DNA of 64,000 nucleotides from Nephrocerus scutellatus (taxonomy: Eukaryota > Arthropoda > Insecta > Diptera > Pipunculidae), in NCBI GenBank assembly GCA_947095585.1, contig OX352763.1:35637462-35701461 (forward strand). Direction: 5' to 3'. Shown here piece after piece: positions 45,180 through 56,434 of this stretch. How positions within the stretch are numbered: the first letter of the stretch is position 1; each line of letters opens with the position of its first letter. Made by a program: the position numbers and the translations under genes. The notes under the pieces were generated by a model. The model was not told where the DNA came from, searched no databases, and saw nothing but the letters and a program-made list of their open reading frames with translations.

Positions 45180-47030
45180 AAGAACTTTAAACAAAGTAAT
45201 TTCAACTATTGATGGGAAAAACAATAAGAAATTATTTAGCAAATAAATCGAACAACTTTCGATGGAAATCATGGTAACCGACCAAGAACCAGCAACCAAC
45301 TGTCCTCTCGATTGTCCTTTGTTGCTTCTGCATCATTTGCCACAGAAGTGCAATTATAGAAAACATATTCTTAACCGATATCCTTTATGGGGACCACATC
45401 ATTGAGCAATTTGTATGCTAAAAATGACCAAAAACCGATCGACTTTCATTGATTTTTTATTAAATTGCAAAGATGATTGTCTTTGGGGTAAATGTGTGCT
45501 ACGCACTCTCCTATCCTTTCTGTACCATGAGCGGATGATTGAGATGAGAAGAAATTTAATAAACCATATAACAGTTGCATTTCAAGGATACACGGTATGA
45601 TGCTTGACTTCTATTTAGTAGATGGGCAGGGGTATCTGTCTTTGTGTGGTGCATCATTGTCCTGCATATGGATTCTTACTCGTAACTCGTAACTAAACAA
45701 AGCAAACACCAGAGCAGTAGTTATTTAAATTGCATCTTGTGTAGCTTTGTTCTTCATGCTTCCATTTTGCCAGGAATAATTGCGAATGACCATTCAAGGT
45801 TTTATTCTTCCATATTCTTATATGGAGTTGGAAAAAAAAATATATGTTGCTGATAGTTGCCTTTTATGACATGAACATGTGGCAATGACAACAAATTGTG
45901 ATGCTCCCGTGGCTTCCATATTCTATTGACTCTTTGTGTGAGTTGCTGATGCAGACAGTCGGTCTAGCGGCGCCAATTCATTTGCAAGAAGAAAGAACGC
46001 ACACGGAGAGGCAGCCAGATTTAAAAATGCACAATAAACTGAGATTGTGTGGAATTTCTGTAAATTCAAATGAATTGGAAGGTCGCTATCGTTATAATCG
46101 TCCTTGAAGGAATTCGCTCGCATTTCTTCGTATTCACATTGTTACGTCCAGGTTATTAGTATCAAGGGCAATAATATTTAAATTCCATATCTGTACACGA
46201 GTATGTGCGATTGAAGATGGAAGCATTGTGTCTCCAATTGTTACCTTCGCCCGCCATCAGTGGCATTTCATTGTACTGGTCGTCTGGGTATGTGAAAAGG
46301 CTTAAACTTTAATGGCTTTAATACAATTTGAATAAGAATTGATTTATGTATCTACTGTAAGTATATTGACTTCAGACGGATGACGGCATTCAATTAAGAG
46401 CAGACAGTAGACTGTCGTGTGTTGTGTGCTGTGTGTTGTGTGGGGCGACTAAATGGGATCCTTGAAGCAGAAATTTTGTATTCTTTGTTCTATTCATAGA
46501 CGAATACAGGTGGGTTCAATGTCACAATTAAATCTGTTCGAGTTTAATGCATCATCAGGGCTACAGACGAATCTGACAGCTTATTTCTTTACAAATGACT
46601 GGGTTAAGTTAACAGTATCCTCTTAACAAGGTTAACAATTTAATTTCATAAGAATCTTGACTTTAATTAAGTTATTGTTTTCTAAACAACAGCAAGAAGG
46701 TTTTACTTTACCTGAACAGAGCGCTCATCTTCTCCTTGTGGTACTGTGCAGAAAAAAGTCATCTCTTTTGAGCACTTTTCTCAAAAATTCAGCTTTTTTA
46801 GTTTTCTATTTTCTTAATTTTTTTTGTGGGTGGGAGGGACTTGATGCTATTCAGTTAAACACAAGCTGGCGGATTCCTATTACTCTACTACACTACAGTA
46901 CCGACTAAAACATCGCCGGACGCTTCTGCTGGACTATCACTCATTGTTCTTAACATATTCTATGGAGCTAAACTTCTTTAGTGTGTTCTGGCTCTCTTTA
47001 GTAATATCGATTCCTATCCAAGTCGATTTT
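45180..47030. other. No gene seen
   Basis: Single-copy-looking sequence. A GTGTTGTGTG-rich patch lies at 46,418-46,443. No coding region supported. Confidence 0.4.
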
Positions 47031-47034
47031 TTTT

Positions 47035-47445
47035 TTGATTGAGGATGCCATTAGAGTACTACACCACATGATCCTTTTATCCTCTCCGCGCGAAACAAAT
47101 CCTAATGACGATCTCTGGAGAGAATAGCCTCTCCATACAGCTATCGTCTTTTACGGGGGCGTTAAGACGACAGTTAGGCAGTCCCATCAATCGAGTGACC
47201 ACACCATATTCTGTGCAGGTGTTATTAGACGTGCTTGGTCCGTTGAATCTCATTGGATTTGACCGGCATGATGCTAGAGGTAAACTTCCAAGATTATGTA
47301 GGAAGTGACTGCGCTGCTGGACATTAGAAAGCTTGACGGCAATTATCATGATTTTCAATAACTCTGTCATAGAAATAAACCGAAGACAAGCATATGTTTG
47401 CCACAAAGCTTTCCTAGAGGTGGGAGACGTGGCTAGAGGTTAGGT
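47035..47445. other. Unassigned, moderately GC-rich stretch
   Basis: Open for 67 codons on the plus strand and 109 on the minus strand, but neither frame resembles a family I recognise. Possibly a degraded retroelement. Confidence 0.3.
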
Positions 47446-47449
47446 CTGG

Positions 47450-47690
47450 CAGGATGTTCCGCCAGGGTACAGGGTACGTTCTTCAGCCGTACAACACGTA
47501 CGTGGAAAGCTCTGTCTTCCCGCATCACTATGATCCACAGGCATTCAAAACACAAGCTCGTAGACATCTACTCTTTTCTCCTCCTCTTCCTAAACGCCCA
47601 CGCTGTGCAAAGCATATAGGCGAGCCGAGCATTATAAGAGTGCTCGTGTTTACCTCGAAGACCGTTCATCCGATATAGCTAAAACTTTGG
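47450..47690 (+). mobile_element. Family A non-LTR element, 3' end
   Basis: Reads VLQPYNTYVESSVFPHHYDP and AFKTQARRHLLFSPP, then the 3'UTR with GCATATAGGCGAG-GAGCATTATAAGAGTG. The poly-A terminus is missing; sequence changes at about 47,660. Confidence 0.75.
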
Positions 47691-47984
47691 GTCGTGGCGG
47701 GGACGTTTGGGGTGGATGTGTGTAGAAGTTTATTTTGATGATGGTGTTGAAGGGGTTGTCGTGGTGGGTAGCTACGTATAGTTTGTATGAGATTGACTCG
47801 AAGACCGTGCATTTGATAGATAGTGATGATATATGTTGGGAGAGTGGGTTTGGAGTATCTTAAGGTGGGTCTTGGAGCGGCTCTTGGAGAGTCTTGGTGG
47901 TCAATTGGGTGGGTGTAGTGTGATGGTGACAGTGTGGTGGGGGTAGCCAGGCAACGCAGGGTATTTCAGCTAGTTCCCTACGTA

Positions 47985-48175
47985 TAACTTTTATATAAAA
48001 TATTATGGCGCCAGACCGTTGTGGTCCAAGGCCTAGCTTCTCGCGACCATTTTTGTTGTGCATGTATATTTTTTCATACAAATGGATGCCAAATCCGAAG
48101 GGCGAATTAAGAAGCTTTCCGTTAAGTTATTACTCTCGGACGTTTGTCAGATTGTATCTAATTTGGTGACAAATG
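47985..48175 (-). mobile_element. SINE family S, minus strand, lacking the tRNA head
   Basis: Read on the minus strand: TCTGACAAACGTCCGAGAGTAA, GGAAAGCTTCTTAATTCGCC, TTCGGATTTGGC, CCATTTGTATG..., CTAGGCCTTGGACCACAACGG and an AT-rich tail. The pol III head is absent or diverged. Confidence 0.7.
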
Positions 48176-48369
48176 CTGTGGTGATTTCTGAACTAATAAC
48201 ATAAAAACACCATAAGCAAAGCCTTGCGTTACTCTTTGCTTTTTTCCTAAAAACTCATTTTACAAACTTGTGTTTTTATGAGCCCTGCTCCTGTTCACAA
48301 AAAGCTCTTTCGGGGTGAGGGTGAAAAGATTGTTCATCTAAATTTTTTAAGAACCAAAAGAATACCAAA

Positions 48370-48722
48370 TTCTACTTAAATATTGAAAAATAAAAACACA
48401 TGCGAAGCACTGCTACCCAACAACAAAACAACCCCAATCGTAAAGCAGCGCTGCACACAGCACACATTCATTATAGAATGGCTTAATTTGATATCGCTAT
48501 ATGGCATGGTTATTAAAAAGAAATTTGTACTGGAGCCCCCCAACCCGCGGCCCGATCAATTCTAAATTTTAATAGAAAGTGTTGTCACCGGAAATACACA
48601 TGTGTGGAAAATTGAAAAAAAAATCGGGCTTTGGGAAGTGTGATCAAAATTGAAAGCAAGATTCCACGACAAACACACAAACACACGAGCACGCAATGTT
48701 AATATAGAGAATTTAAAAATAA
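48370..48722 (+). repeat. Repeat B copy
   Basis: Contains the GGAGCCCCCCAACCCGCGGCCC module, GAAAGTGTTGTCACCGGAAATACACATGTGTG, AAAATCGGG and the fixed end GTTAATATAGAGAATTTAAAAAT. It lacks the ACGACCGACCG tract and has an ACACA patch there. Shorter at its other end than the arms at 22.3-24.7 kb. Confidence 0.8.
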
Positions 48723-48954
48723 ACAGTGCATTGTGAATTGAGTTTTACCTAATTTCCTTTTTTTTTCTTTTGTCCTGAGCAGATCGCGGCCGCGTAGACG
48801 ACATAGCCTATTGTTAGTAAATATGTTCAATGTACATAGATCACGCAATGTTTGCAGTTTTATTATATAGGGTGTCTCCTAACTCGTTAAGTTTAATTTG
48901 TAAAATGATTCTTGGCTATATTCCAAAGAAAAAAATGTCTACACTAGGGAGGTG

Positions 48955-49065
48955 TCTCCAATGTTGACATGATTTATCGGGGATTTAAGAAAAAGCTTAC
49001 TTTGGTTTACCCCGACCCATGTTAACAGAAATTGCTCTGTTAATACTAATAGTAGAAACTTTGTT
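48955..49065 (-). repeat. Dispersed repeat shared with 10,645-10,715
   Basis: Reverse-complement match; this copy has about 25 more bases between the two conserved blocks. Confidence 0.6.
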
Positions 49066-49269
49066 TAGAACTTTGTTTTAAGAAGAAATACCAGCCTTTG
49101 TAACTACGTTTAAATAAAGTTGATATCTTATTTAAGTCCTTAGATATCCAATTCATATGCCTGTTCCATTTTTCTTGTCCATGTTAATTTTTGACAACAT
49201 AACGTTTACAATTTTTTTCTTTTGAACGTAACAATAATAGAAATTAAATAATAAAAAGTAACACAATTT

Positions 49270-49900
49270 GCAGGAAATTGAATAGGCTTTTATGCGGCAT
49301 TTATCAAAAAAAAATTATCCGAGAGAATTTCTCGAAATAATCGTGTTTGTAAATATATTTTAAAAAAAAAACTTGTTTTGATTTTGACGAACTTCATATC
49401 GGTATGGCTTAAATAATTTAAAAAGGTTGATATCGTTGGATCTTCAAATTTAAATTTGTTTCAAAAGAGACCAACAGTGGTCTTGAAGCTGGAAGAGTTC
49501 AAGAGTTATAGGTGAAAAGTCTTGTAAGGTCAAAAGTACGTTTTTGTTCATTTTACAAACTTTCAATTTTCACCATGTTCCTGTTGACCGAATGCATAAA
49601 TATTTTGAGATCGATTTTTAGAAAATTAAATATGCTTTAATTTTGCAGTTGTTGAAAAAAATTTATCCGAGAGCATTTTTCGAAATATCGCTTTTGAAAA
49701 TAAAATTTAAAAAAAAAACATTTTTTTTTAACCTTGATGACGTTCATATTACCGATATGAATTTAAAAAAATGTACATTGCTTGACCTTAAAAATTAATT
49801 TTCTTTCAAAAAAGACCAACAATGACCTTGTAGCTAAAAGCGTTAAAGAGTTACAGGGTGTAAATAGATGAAAGTACGTCTGTTCGCATTAAAACGCAAC
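49270..49900. repeat. Diverged tandem dimer, 348-bp period
   Basis: The blocks TATCCGAGAG, TCGAAATA, a poly-A tract, GACG(A)ACTTCATAT, AAAAGAGACCAACA-TG-(T)CTTG and AGTTA-AGG-TG occur twice in the same order, with TATCC at 49,316 and at 49,664. AT-rich and non-coding. Confidence 0.75.
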
Positions 49901-49904
49901 GTAT

Positions 49905-51149
49905 ACCGCAGGGGAAGAAAAAAGACCACCCCGTTCAATGGATTTTTTTCACGAAATTAACCAAGGTATCCACCATTTAAGTATTTGCCACCTTAAGGGA
50001 TGGATACACTCTGTATATAGATAATCTTTCGACGATTACTCACTTGTTTCGTAGTACAGTTATACCTACTTATACTAAAGTACCTATACTAAAGTATAAG
50101 TAAATTCAATTTTTTTTTCAATTTCAATTTCAATTCAATTTTCAATTGATTTAATATAACTTTGCTCACACAGCACTACGCTTTAGAAAGTATTCTCCTT
50201 TCATTTCTCTGATGCGAATTAAATGTATTTAAATGGCACAAAGATGTCGTAAAAAACGTAATTAATGTTTGTCTTTGTTATTTTAGTGGGAAATTTACCA
50301 AAAAATACTTGATAAAAAATTTTGTTAATTAACAAAAAATTATCATCTTGTCGGATCTTGAGAACTGTCCTGTTCTGTTATGTGCACTGAGACAGACAGC
50401 TCTGGAAAATACACCGAAACCCAAAAATTCTCCAACGATCTGATTGACGAGTCCCTTGCATATATGTTTCATGGATAGTCGAGTCTGTTTAGTTGGGAAG
50501 CCGAGTCCTGCAATGGTTTACAAACATATAAATATCTGTACATATATTGAAAATGGCATATGTACTCGTAAATATACTCAGACAGAATCCTTTGATTCGC
50601 TATACAGAAATTAGGTACAAGTCAATTGTGAATTTGCAGGAAACCCAATTCAGCTATGCATCCAGCAATTCAGCTATCCATTCAGCAAACTCATAGAAGT
50701 AAACAATTAATTTCGAAGCATTTTCATGACCTATGTTGCCAATTTACTGCATTGTGTTTAAGTATCTTTTCAATGTATTCCCATTTCAATAATTTGAATT
50801 CCATTGGATCATCGTGCAATTGCACAAAATATTTCAACATCAATTAGTAAATTTTTTCCGCAGCAATTTGCACTCCTGCATTTATTCGGAACACTGAATA
50901 TTTATTCCTTTTTAATTAAATTCTCTGGAGAATATCAAATTTTAAAATTAGCAAAAACGCTCCTTTGTAGTTGATGAATATCTGGTGAAACAATTTACAA
51001 ATACTCCATGGTATCTTGGACAATTCCTTTGCCATTTAAATTATTAAGCAAAAAAAATCTGAAATCGCAATTCCTGCCAATGAACATAACGTTTTAAAGC
51101 TTTAAATTGAAATTTATGCAATAAAATAAAAGTGAAAAACTTAAATATC
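49905..51149 (+). other. 5' flank of the His/Asp-rich exon
   Basis: AT-rich upstream DNA with a CAATTT-rich patch (50,108-50,148) and a repeated TATACTAAAGTA-CTATACTAAAGTA at about 50,072. An A/T-rich leader precedes the ATG at 51,150. No core promoter could be fixed. Confidence 0.35.
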
Positions 51150-51652
51150 ATGAACATCGGTGGCCGCCGAAAAAACTCGTACTCATCACAACTCGTTTGT
51201 GGCATCGATGTAGTGGCCAATAATTATGTAACCCCGGATCCTCCTGATTTATCATCATTTGTGCCGGATTCTTCGATGAGAATTTTCTACAACAATGCAA
51301 GCGGTGGTAACGAATGCAGCATAATCGATTTTGACCATGATCATAATGATGGCGGCTATAATGGAACGAATATTGACCGCCACCACCACCAGCACCGACA
51401 TCGCCGACAGCAACGACGTAATGCATATCGTGCAGCGCGTGGTAAATGCAATTTTCATGCCAATAACAATGGCGCAGAAGGCGCAGGAAGTGAGAGTCCC
51501 AGTGGGGATTGTGCTCAGGATGAGGCTGACGTTGATGATGGCGATGATGATGATGATGGCGACGATGAATCAAATTGCAAGGATATTACCCAAACGTCCA
51601 GTTTCGATGATGATTGCTTTGTGCTTGAAACAAAAAGTCCTGTACGGAATGA
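51150..51652 (+). CDS. Candidate first coding exon of the cN-II-type 5'-nucleotidase
   Basis: An open exon of 167 codons plus two bases from ATG 51,150 to a GTAAGT donor at 51,653. The protein is low-complexity: a His/Arg/Gln-rich stretch (residues about 75-95), a Gly/Ser-rich stretch and an acidic run of nine Asp/Gly residues, ending FVLETKSPVRN. This kind of unstructured N-terminus is common in long isoforms of insect enzymes. The exon leaves codon phase 2 (GA) and the exon at 60,617 begins with A, completing a Glu codon and running straight into the conserved [17 protein letters not shown]. That makes it a fitting first exon across a 9 kb intron, but one in three random exons would match in phase. 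Transcript evidence is needed. Confidence 0.55.
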
Positions 51653-52115
51653 GTAAGTTACGAGTATTGCTAATGGAATGAGTTTTTTTCTGTCTTTGCT
51701 GTTCTTAAATTGTGAAAGTCGTAAAAATCTTGAACAGTGTGTGGTGTTGAGTGGGTGTGTCGGCGGTATTTTTTGCCTTTGAAACTTCAATTGAAAATGG
51801 AGGCAGAGTACATTCATGTTTTGAAATTACTCGAGCAAATATAATGCACGAAATCATTAGATTATTTAGAGTTCAGCACCTTGAAAGGTTTTCTTTGTAG
51901 TTCCCGTTGTTTCTTGATGTAAAGGCCAAAAAGAAACCATTAGTCCTTTTTCAATTTACCACAAGCAAGGAAACTATATAATAAACTAACTATATATAAA
52001 CTATATAATTAAGCGTAATGCATAATATGAGTTTTCTTTTGCTGACGGAGTTATCATCACTGGGACAAGAATTCTAGAATAAAAAATCCAAGAAAAAAAT
52101 TCGTTTGCTAAATCT
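51653..52115 (+). other. Start of the long intron
   Basis: Non-coding sequence after the donor site; nothing recognisable before the repeat array. Confidence 0.4.
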
Positions 52116-52119
52116 CAAT

Positions 52120-53275
52120 GATTACCAAATAGTTGACTGTGGTGATTGTTAACAATTGTCTGTAACGATCGTTGACTTTAATGATCATTGACTTATGTCA
52201 ACAATGGTGATCGATTGTTGACTGTAGTGATCATTGAGTGCGATAATCGTGATCGATGACTAGTAATCGTTGAGCGTTATGATCGTTGACTGCAATTTTC
52301 ATTGCTTTGTGCTAATATTTGACTGCGGTCATCGTAATCGCTGATTGTAGTGATCGTCGACTGCAATTATCATTGACTTAAAGTTATCGTTGACTATAGT
52401 GATCGTTCACTGTGGTGATAGTTGACTGCAGTGATCAAGTAATTGTGGTGATCGTTGACTGTCTTGATTGTTGGCTGATTGTTATCTGCAATGATTTTAA
52501 AATTGTATTGATCGTTTACTGTAGTTATCTGTTATTGCGGTTATTATTTACTGTGGTGACCATTAATTTGGTGATCATTGACTGTGGTAATCATTGACTG
52601 TGCTTTTGTGATCATTGAATTTGGTGATCAAAATTGTGGTGATCTTTTACTGTGGTAATCATTGACAATCGCGATTGTTGATTGCAATTATCAATGACTA
52701 GTCATGATCGTTGGAGCTACATTCTTGTCCAAATGTCGCACCCAGTAGGATACTGGAACTTATGGATAGCAGGGAATTTTTAATCGTTGACTATAGTGAT
52801 CATTACACTGGATGACATCGGCTTAAAAACGGGACCGGTGTAGAGAGGAGACCAGTACCGTAACCTGGTTTTAGAGCCAAATATGACGATATAATGATCG
52901 TTCGATGTAACGTTCGTTGACTACAATGATTGTTGAATGTGGTGATCGTGAATGTTGACTGAAATTATCGTTCATTGTAGTGATCGTTCACTGTAGTGAT
53001 CGTTTACTGGTTTACTGTGATAATCATTGACTGTGGTAATCGTTCACTGTGATGATCGTTGACTGTGGTTATCGTTGTCTTCATTGATCGTTGGCTGCAA
53101 GGATTTTTAACTTCTTATTATCGTTGACTGTTTGGTTATCGTTTACTATGTTGATCATTGATTGTGGTGATCGTTAACTTGTGGTGATCGTTAACTGTGG
53201 GAATCATTGACAGGGGTGATTGTTGACTGCAATGATCATTAAATAGTCATGATCGTTGGAGTTACATTGTTATGC
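52120..53275. repeat. Degenerate 16-bp tandem array with a higher-order duplication
   Basis: More than 1.1 kb of diverged units close to TGATCGTTGACTGTAG. Variants differ mainly at positions 5-6 (CG/CA) and 13-15. Two halves each end with the same block: AGTCATGATCGTTGGAGCTACATT at about 52,692 and AGTCATGATCGTTGGAGTTACATT at about 53,250, each followed by related GTA-TACTG sequence. A foreign stretch at 52,810-52,890, resembling part of family C, interrupts the array. Every intact unit contains a GATC site. Confidence 0.85.
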
Positions 53276-53389
53276 CAATCTTACTCTACGCCAGCCAGTA
53301 AAGTACTGCAAATTATCAATATACTTTATATAAAACCAACGCGATTGGGAATTATTTTTGGTAATGAAGGAAAAAAATTAGTGGTGCCT

Positions 53390-53530
53390 TTTAACTGGGG
53401 TCGAATAACGAGTGAATGAAATTCATACGTTAACGAGTGATCGAGTATTTACATTGAGATGATCACTACTCGTCACTCGTTCACGTAAGCGATCATCCCA
53501 AATCAATATTATTCAGTCACTTACTGTTCA
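53390..53530. repeat. Clustered ACGAGTGA/TCACTCGT motifs
   Basis: AACGAGTGAATGA, TAACGAGTGATCGAGT, CTCGTCACTCGTTCACG and further TCAGTCAC repeats occur in both orientations within 140 bp. This arrangement resembles subterminal transposase-binding repeats of DNA transposons, but no transposase or ends were found. Confidence 0.4.
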
Positions 53531-53534
53531 GTCA

Positions 53535-54555
53535 CGTATGTGGTAATTCGACTACTAATGTCGAGTTGTACTGGTGTGTTATTTCTTCACTGCTTTTGTC
53601 TTGTGATTGCGTTTGGTTGTGAACTGAAAATTTGTGATTAGAGGTAAAAACCAACCAAATCTTCTTTGATTGCTTAAGTTTAGTTTAAAGTTGAAACATC
53701 TACAGGTGTTACCCAACCAGCCTATACAATATGCATCTGGTCAATAAGAAAAACATCCTGAGCGTAAAAATTAAACCAAGCAACAAGATTTTTTAAAAAT
53801 TATTCCTCCGATTAAGTACAGAATTTGATCACCTAAATGGACGTAAAATTCAACTAATTTCTGTCGATGCAATTAATAAATGAATTTAAATTTTAGTTGA
53901 GTTATTGTCATTGTGAGACATCTTCCTCGCCAATCTAATGCAATCCTTTGAAAAAGCTGACGGTGCTTTCACGTAGAATAAAAATGCCAACAAAACGCCG
54001 CGGCATGTGAGGAAAATTAATGCAATGAAATCACATTTTGTTGGCGCACTATGTGATATTTGTGCAGCATCCGCGTGTGCCAGAGCAACAGCCGTTGCTA
54101 AAATTTTTTTTGACTTTGTATCACCTTTGTGTGGCGACATCCCCGAATGCAATAATAATTCTTCACGTTGGTGATGATGGGCATCATGGTCATGGTGCAC
54201 ATGTCATGTTATGATCGCTTCAGTGCGGCCGTGCAGCCGTTACGTTTTTTTCTTCAAGAATTTATTAATTGAATATGTCATCGCTGGCGACATTTTGCTT
54301 ATCTGGCAATCGGAGGGTAATTAACCAATGCGAATTTTTATAAATTTATCAGGCGCATTATGAAAATATGAAGACGTTTTCAATTGGGACGCCCCATATG
54401 GTTTCTCATTTTTAAGCATGATTTTAGCAGTGACTTGGCACTGCGTACTTGGCATATAATCATGGACGCTTCAACCAAGCTTGCAAACTATGCAGATTTT
54501 TTATCAAAGTACGCTCACTCCAATTATCGTTTGTTGTACTCGTTAATATAAACGA
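53535..54555. other. No gene seen
   Basis: Intron sequence of the candidate 5'-nucleotidase gene; a His-rich minus-strand open frame at 53,886-54,200 has no recognisable homology. Confidence 0.4.
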
Positions 54556-54559
54556 ACTA

Positions 54560-54810
54560 TTGAAAGTCTGGAAAATAATGTTCCCGTGACAACAAGACAA
54601 ACAACAAGACAATAGAAACTAGGAGCTGAAGTTCGGTGCTTGTGTTTTCTCCAAAAATGCACCAGTCAATGGGCCGCCTCGTTAGTTTCATATGACGCTA
54701 GCGTAGACTTGACATAGCCCCACATGTCAAGGCTACGCTTTAAAGCAATAATCCAGATAATATCAGGACCAATATCGAACGCGAAATTTCCAGCATATCT
54801 CCCGAATTTA
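54560..54810 (+). pseudogene. mariner-like transposase scrap
   Basis: Degenerate pieces of a transposase C-terminal region: NGPPR with an FHMTLA-like stretch (counterpart of the WPPRSPDLTPLD block that holds the last catalytic residue), then QYRTRNFQHIS/ NIEREISSIS in alternative frames. It shares ACCAATATCGAACGCGAAATT with 5,000-5,030 in the other mariner copy. Multiple stops. Confidence 0.55.
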
Positions 54811-54989
54811 TGCAAAACAAAAGCTTTCACTCCATGCAGCGTTTTCTCATGATTAGCAATTTAGTAAATCTACTGTTGCGTGGTAGTATGTATGGATGCC
54901 TTTCCTTCTTCGACATATTTGCGTTTTCAAGTCAACCTCCGACCACCAAGAGATTTTGTACATCTAGGCGTGGAGCTAAGGCCAGCAGC

Positions 54990-56430
54990 TTACTCTTTTT
55001 AGGCAGAGCGATTGCGATTCTGTAGACACAATAATTCTTCTCGAAACTCCAGTTGCTGAACTAATCGGATTCCCGATATTTGAGCTTCTTCCAGCTCCGT
55101 GGTGGTCAAATATTCAATTCGTCTGGTTTCCTCACATTGAAAGCAAATCGTTTGGAATACGCTGTAGATCGAATCAATCTCGTGTAAGAAGAAAATCGTT
55201 TGCAAATATCATTTTCTTCGATAGTGGATGTTAAGGAAACTATTGATGCAAAATAATCAACTACGAAACACTCTGATGTTGCGACTGATTCCGGATGTTG
55301 AGGCCAATGAACTGTATCTTTTTGAAGCCACTCCACCACAGGGGATGGAATTTTAGTTGAACAGGTGTTACACCTCTTGATGCACAAGTCTGCTGGATTT
55401 TCAGCTCACCTTATATGTCCCCATGAGCTTGGCTCTGTGTTTTCGTGTATTTGAGCAACTCTGTTAGAGATAAACCCCTTTTCATGCGACGATCCTTTTT
55501 TTTATCCAGGCTAAGAGTATGGTTGAATTCGTCCAGGCATACACATTATCTGTCGGAGTACCAAAAATTTGCCTCATTTCATTCAGCAATTTCGACAATA
55601 GGTGTGCTGCACAAAGTTCCATCCTTGGTATAGTTACCTTCTTCTTAATGGGTGCTACTCGTGTCTTGCATGTAAGTACAGTAGTCTTGTGCATTCCATT
55701 TTAATCACTCATTCTTGAATATATAATAGCAGCATAGGCTCCATCAGAGGCATCACAAAATCCATGCAGCTCTAGATTCTGGGCATCATATGTACCAATC
55801 CAGCTGGGAATTTTGATAGATTCGCCTAATGGGAGATCTCTTTTGAGTTGATTCCAGCATTGCTGTAGCTCAGAAGTTAATGGCTCATCCCAACCAAGCT
55901 CAGCCTTCCAAAATCGCTGCATTAACATCTTCGCGGTAATGATGATGGGCGCGAGCCGTCCTAACGGATCGAAGAGGCGTACTATTTCAGTAAGTGTGGC
56001 ACACTTTTTCGAGGTGTCATGTTTACATATTGCTTTGATAAGGTTTACTATGAATAGGAATGTGTCTGTTGATGGATTCCTAGAGTTTTAAGAAGTTTTA
56101 TTATCTACTGGGTTTGACACAAATAATTCCTTGTGATTAGTGGCCCATTTTCTTAGATGAAAGCCGCCACTGTTCAGTAAATTAATTAGTTGATGTTGAT
56201 CTTCTTTACATATAAGTTTTTGTATTTCCTCCAGACATGACATCATCTACGTAGAAATCATTTCTCACAATTTTGGATGCGATTGGATTGGATTGGATTG
56301 TTCATCTAAAACCAATTGATGAAGAGCTAAATACGGTGCTGATGCTGTGCCGTATGTAACAGTCGTTAGCTTGAAGTCCTTATCACTCGGCACACTTACG
56401 ACTTTCAATGGTTTGCCTGGAAGAATGTTT
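54990..56430 (-). pseudogene. BEL/Pao LTR-retrotransposon pol fragment
   Basis: Minus-strand piece of a BEL/Pao polyprotein without LTRs or protease in view. From 56,430: TYGTASAPYLALHQLV, the RT catalytic box FYVDDVMSG (about 56,240-56,265), a stretch reading GGFHLRKWATNHKEL in shifted frame, then ELHGFCDASDGAYAAIIYSR (about 55,760; RNase H start), KTRVAPIKKKVTIPRMELCAA and VYAWTNSTILLAWI (about 55,520). The expected connection to integrase follows around 55,100-55,380. A run of GATTG units at 56,281-56,300 adds bases just before the catalytic box and shifts the frame. Not functional. Confidence 0.8.
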
Positions 56431-56434
56431 TAAT

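Noticed and set aside
51148..51573. His-rich minus-strand open frame opposite the candidate first exon
   Set aside because: It is the antisense shadow of the GAT/CAC-rich plus-strand exon, which has an ATG, a donor site and a matching phase.
52120..53275. A CRISPR-like array
   Set aside because: Repeats are degenerate, 16 bp, with no spacers of even length, and the genome is eukaryotic.
53886..54200. A 104-codon minus-strand open frame with His-rich start
   Set aside because: No recognisable domain, no splice or promoter context and it lies in the probable intron on the opposite strand.
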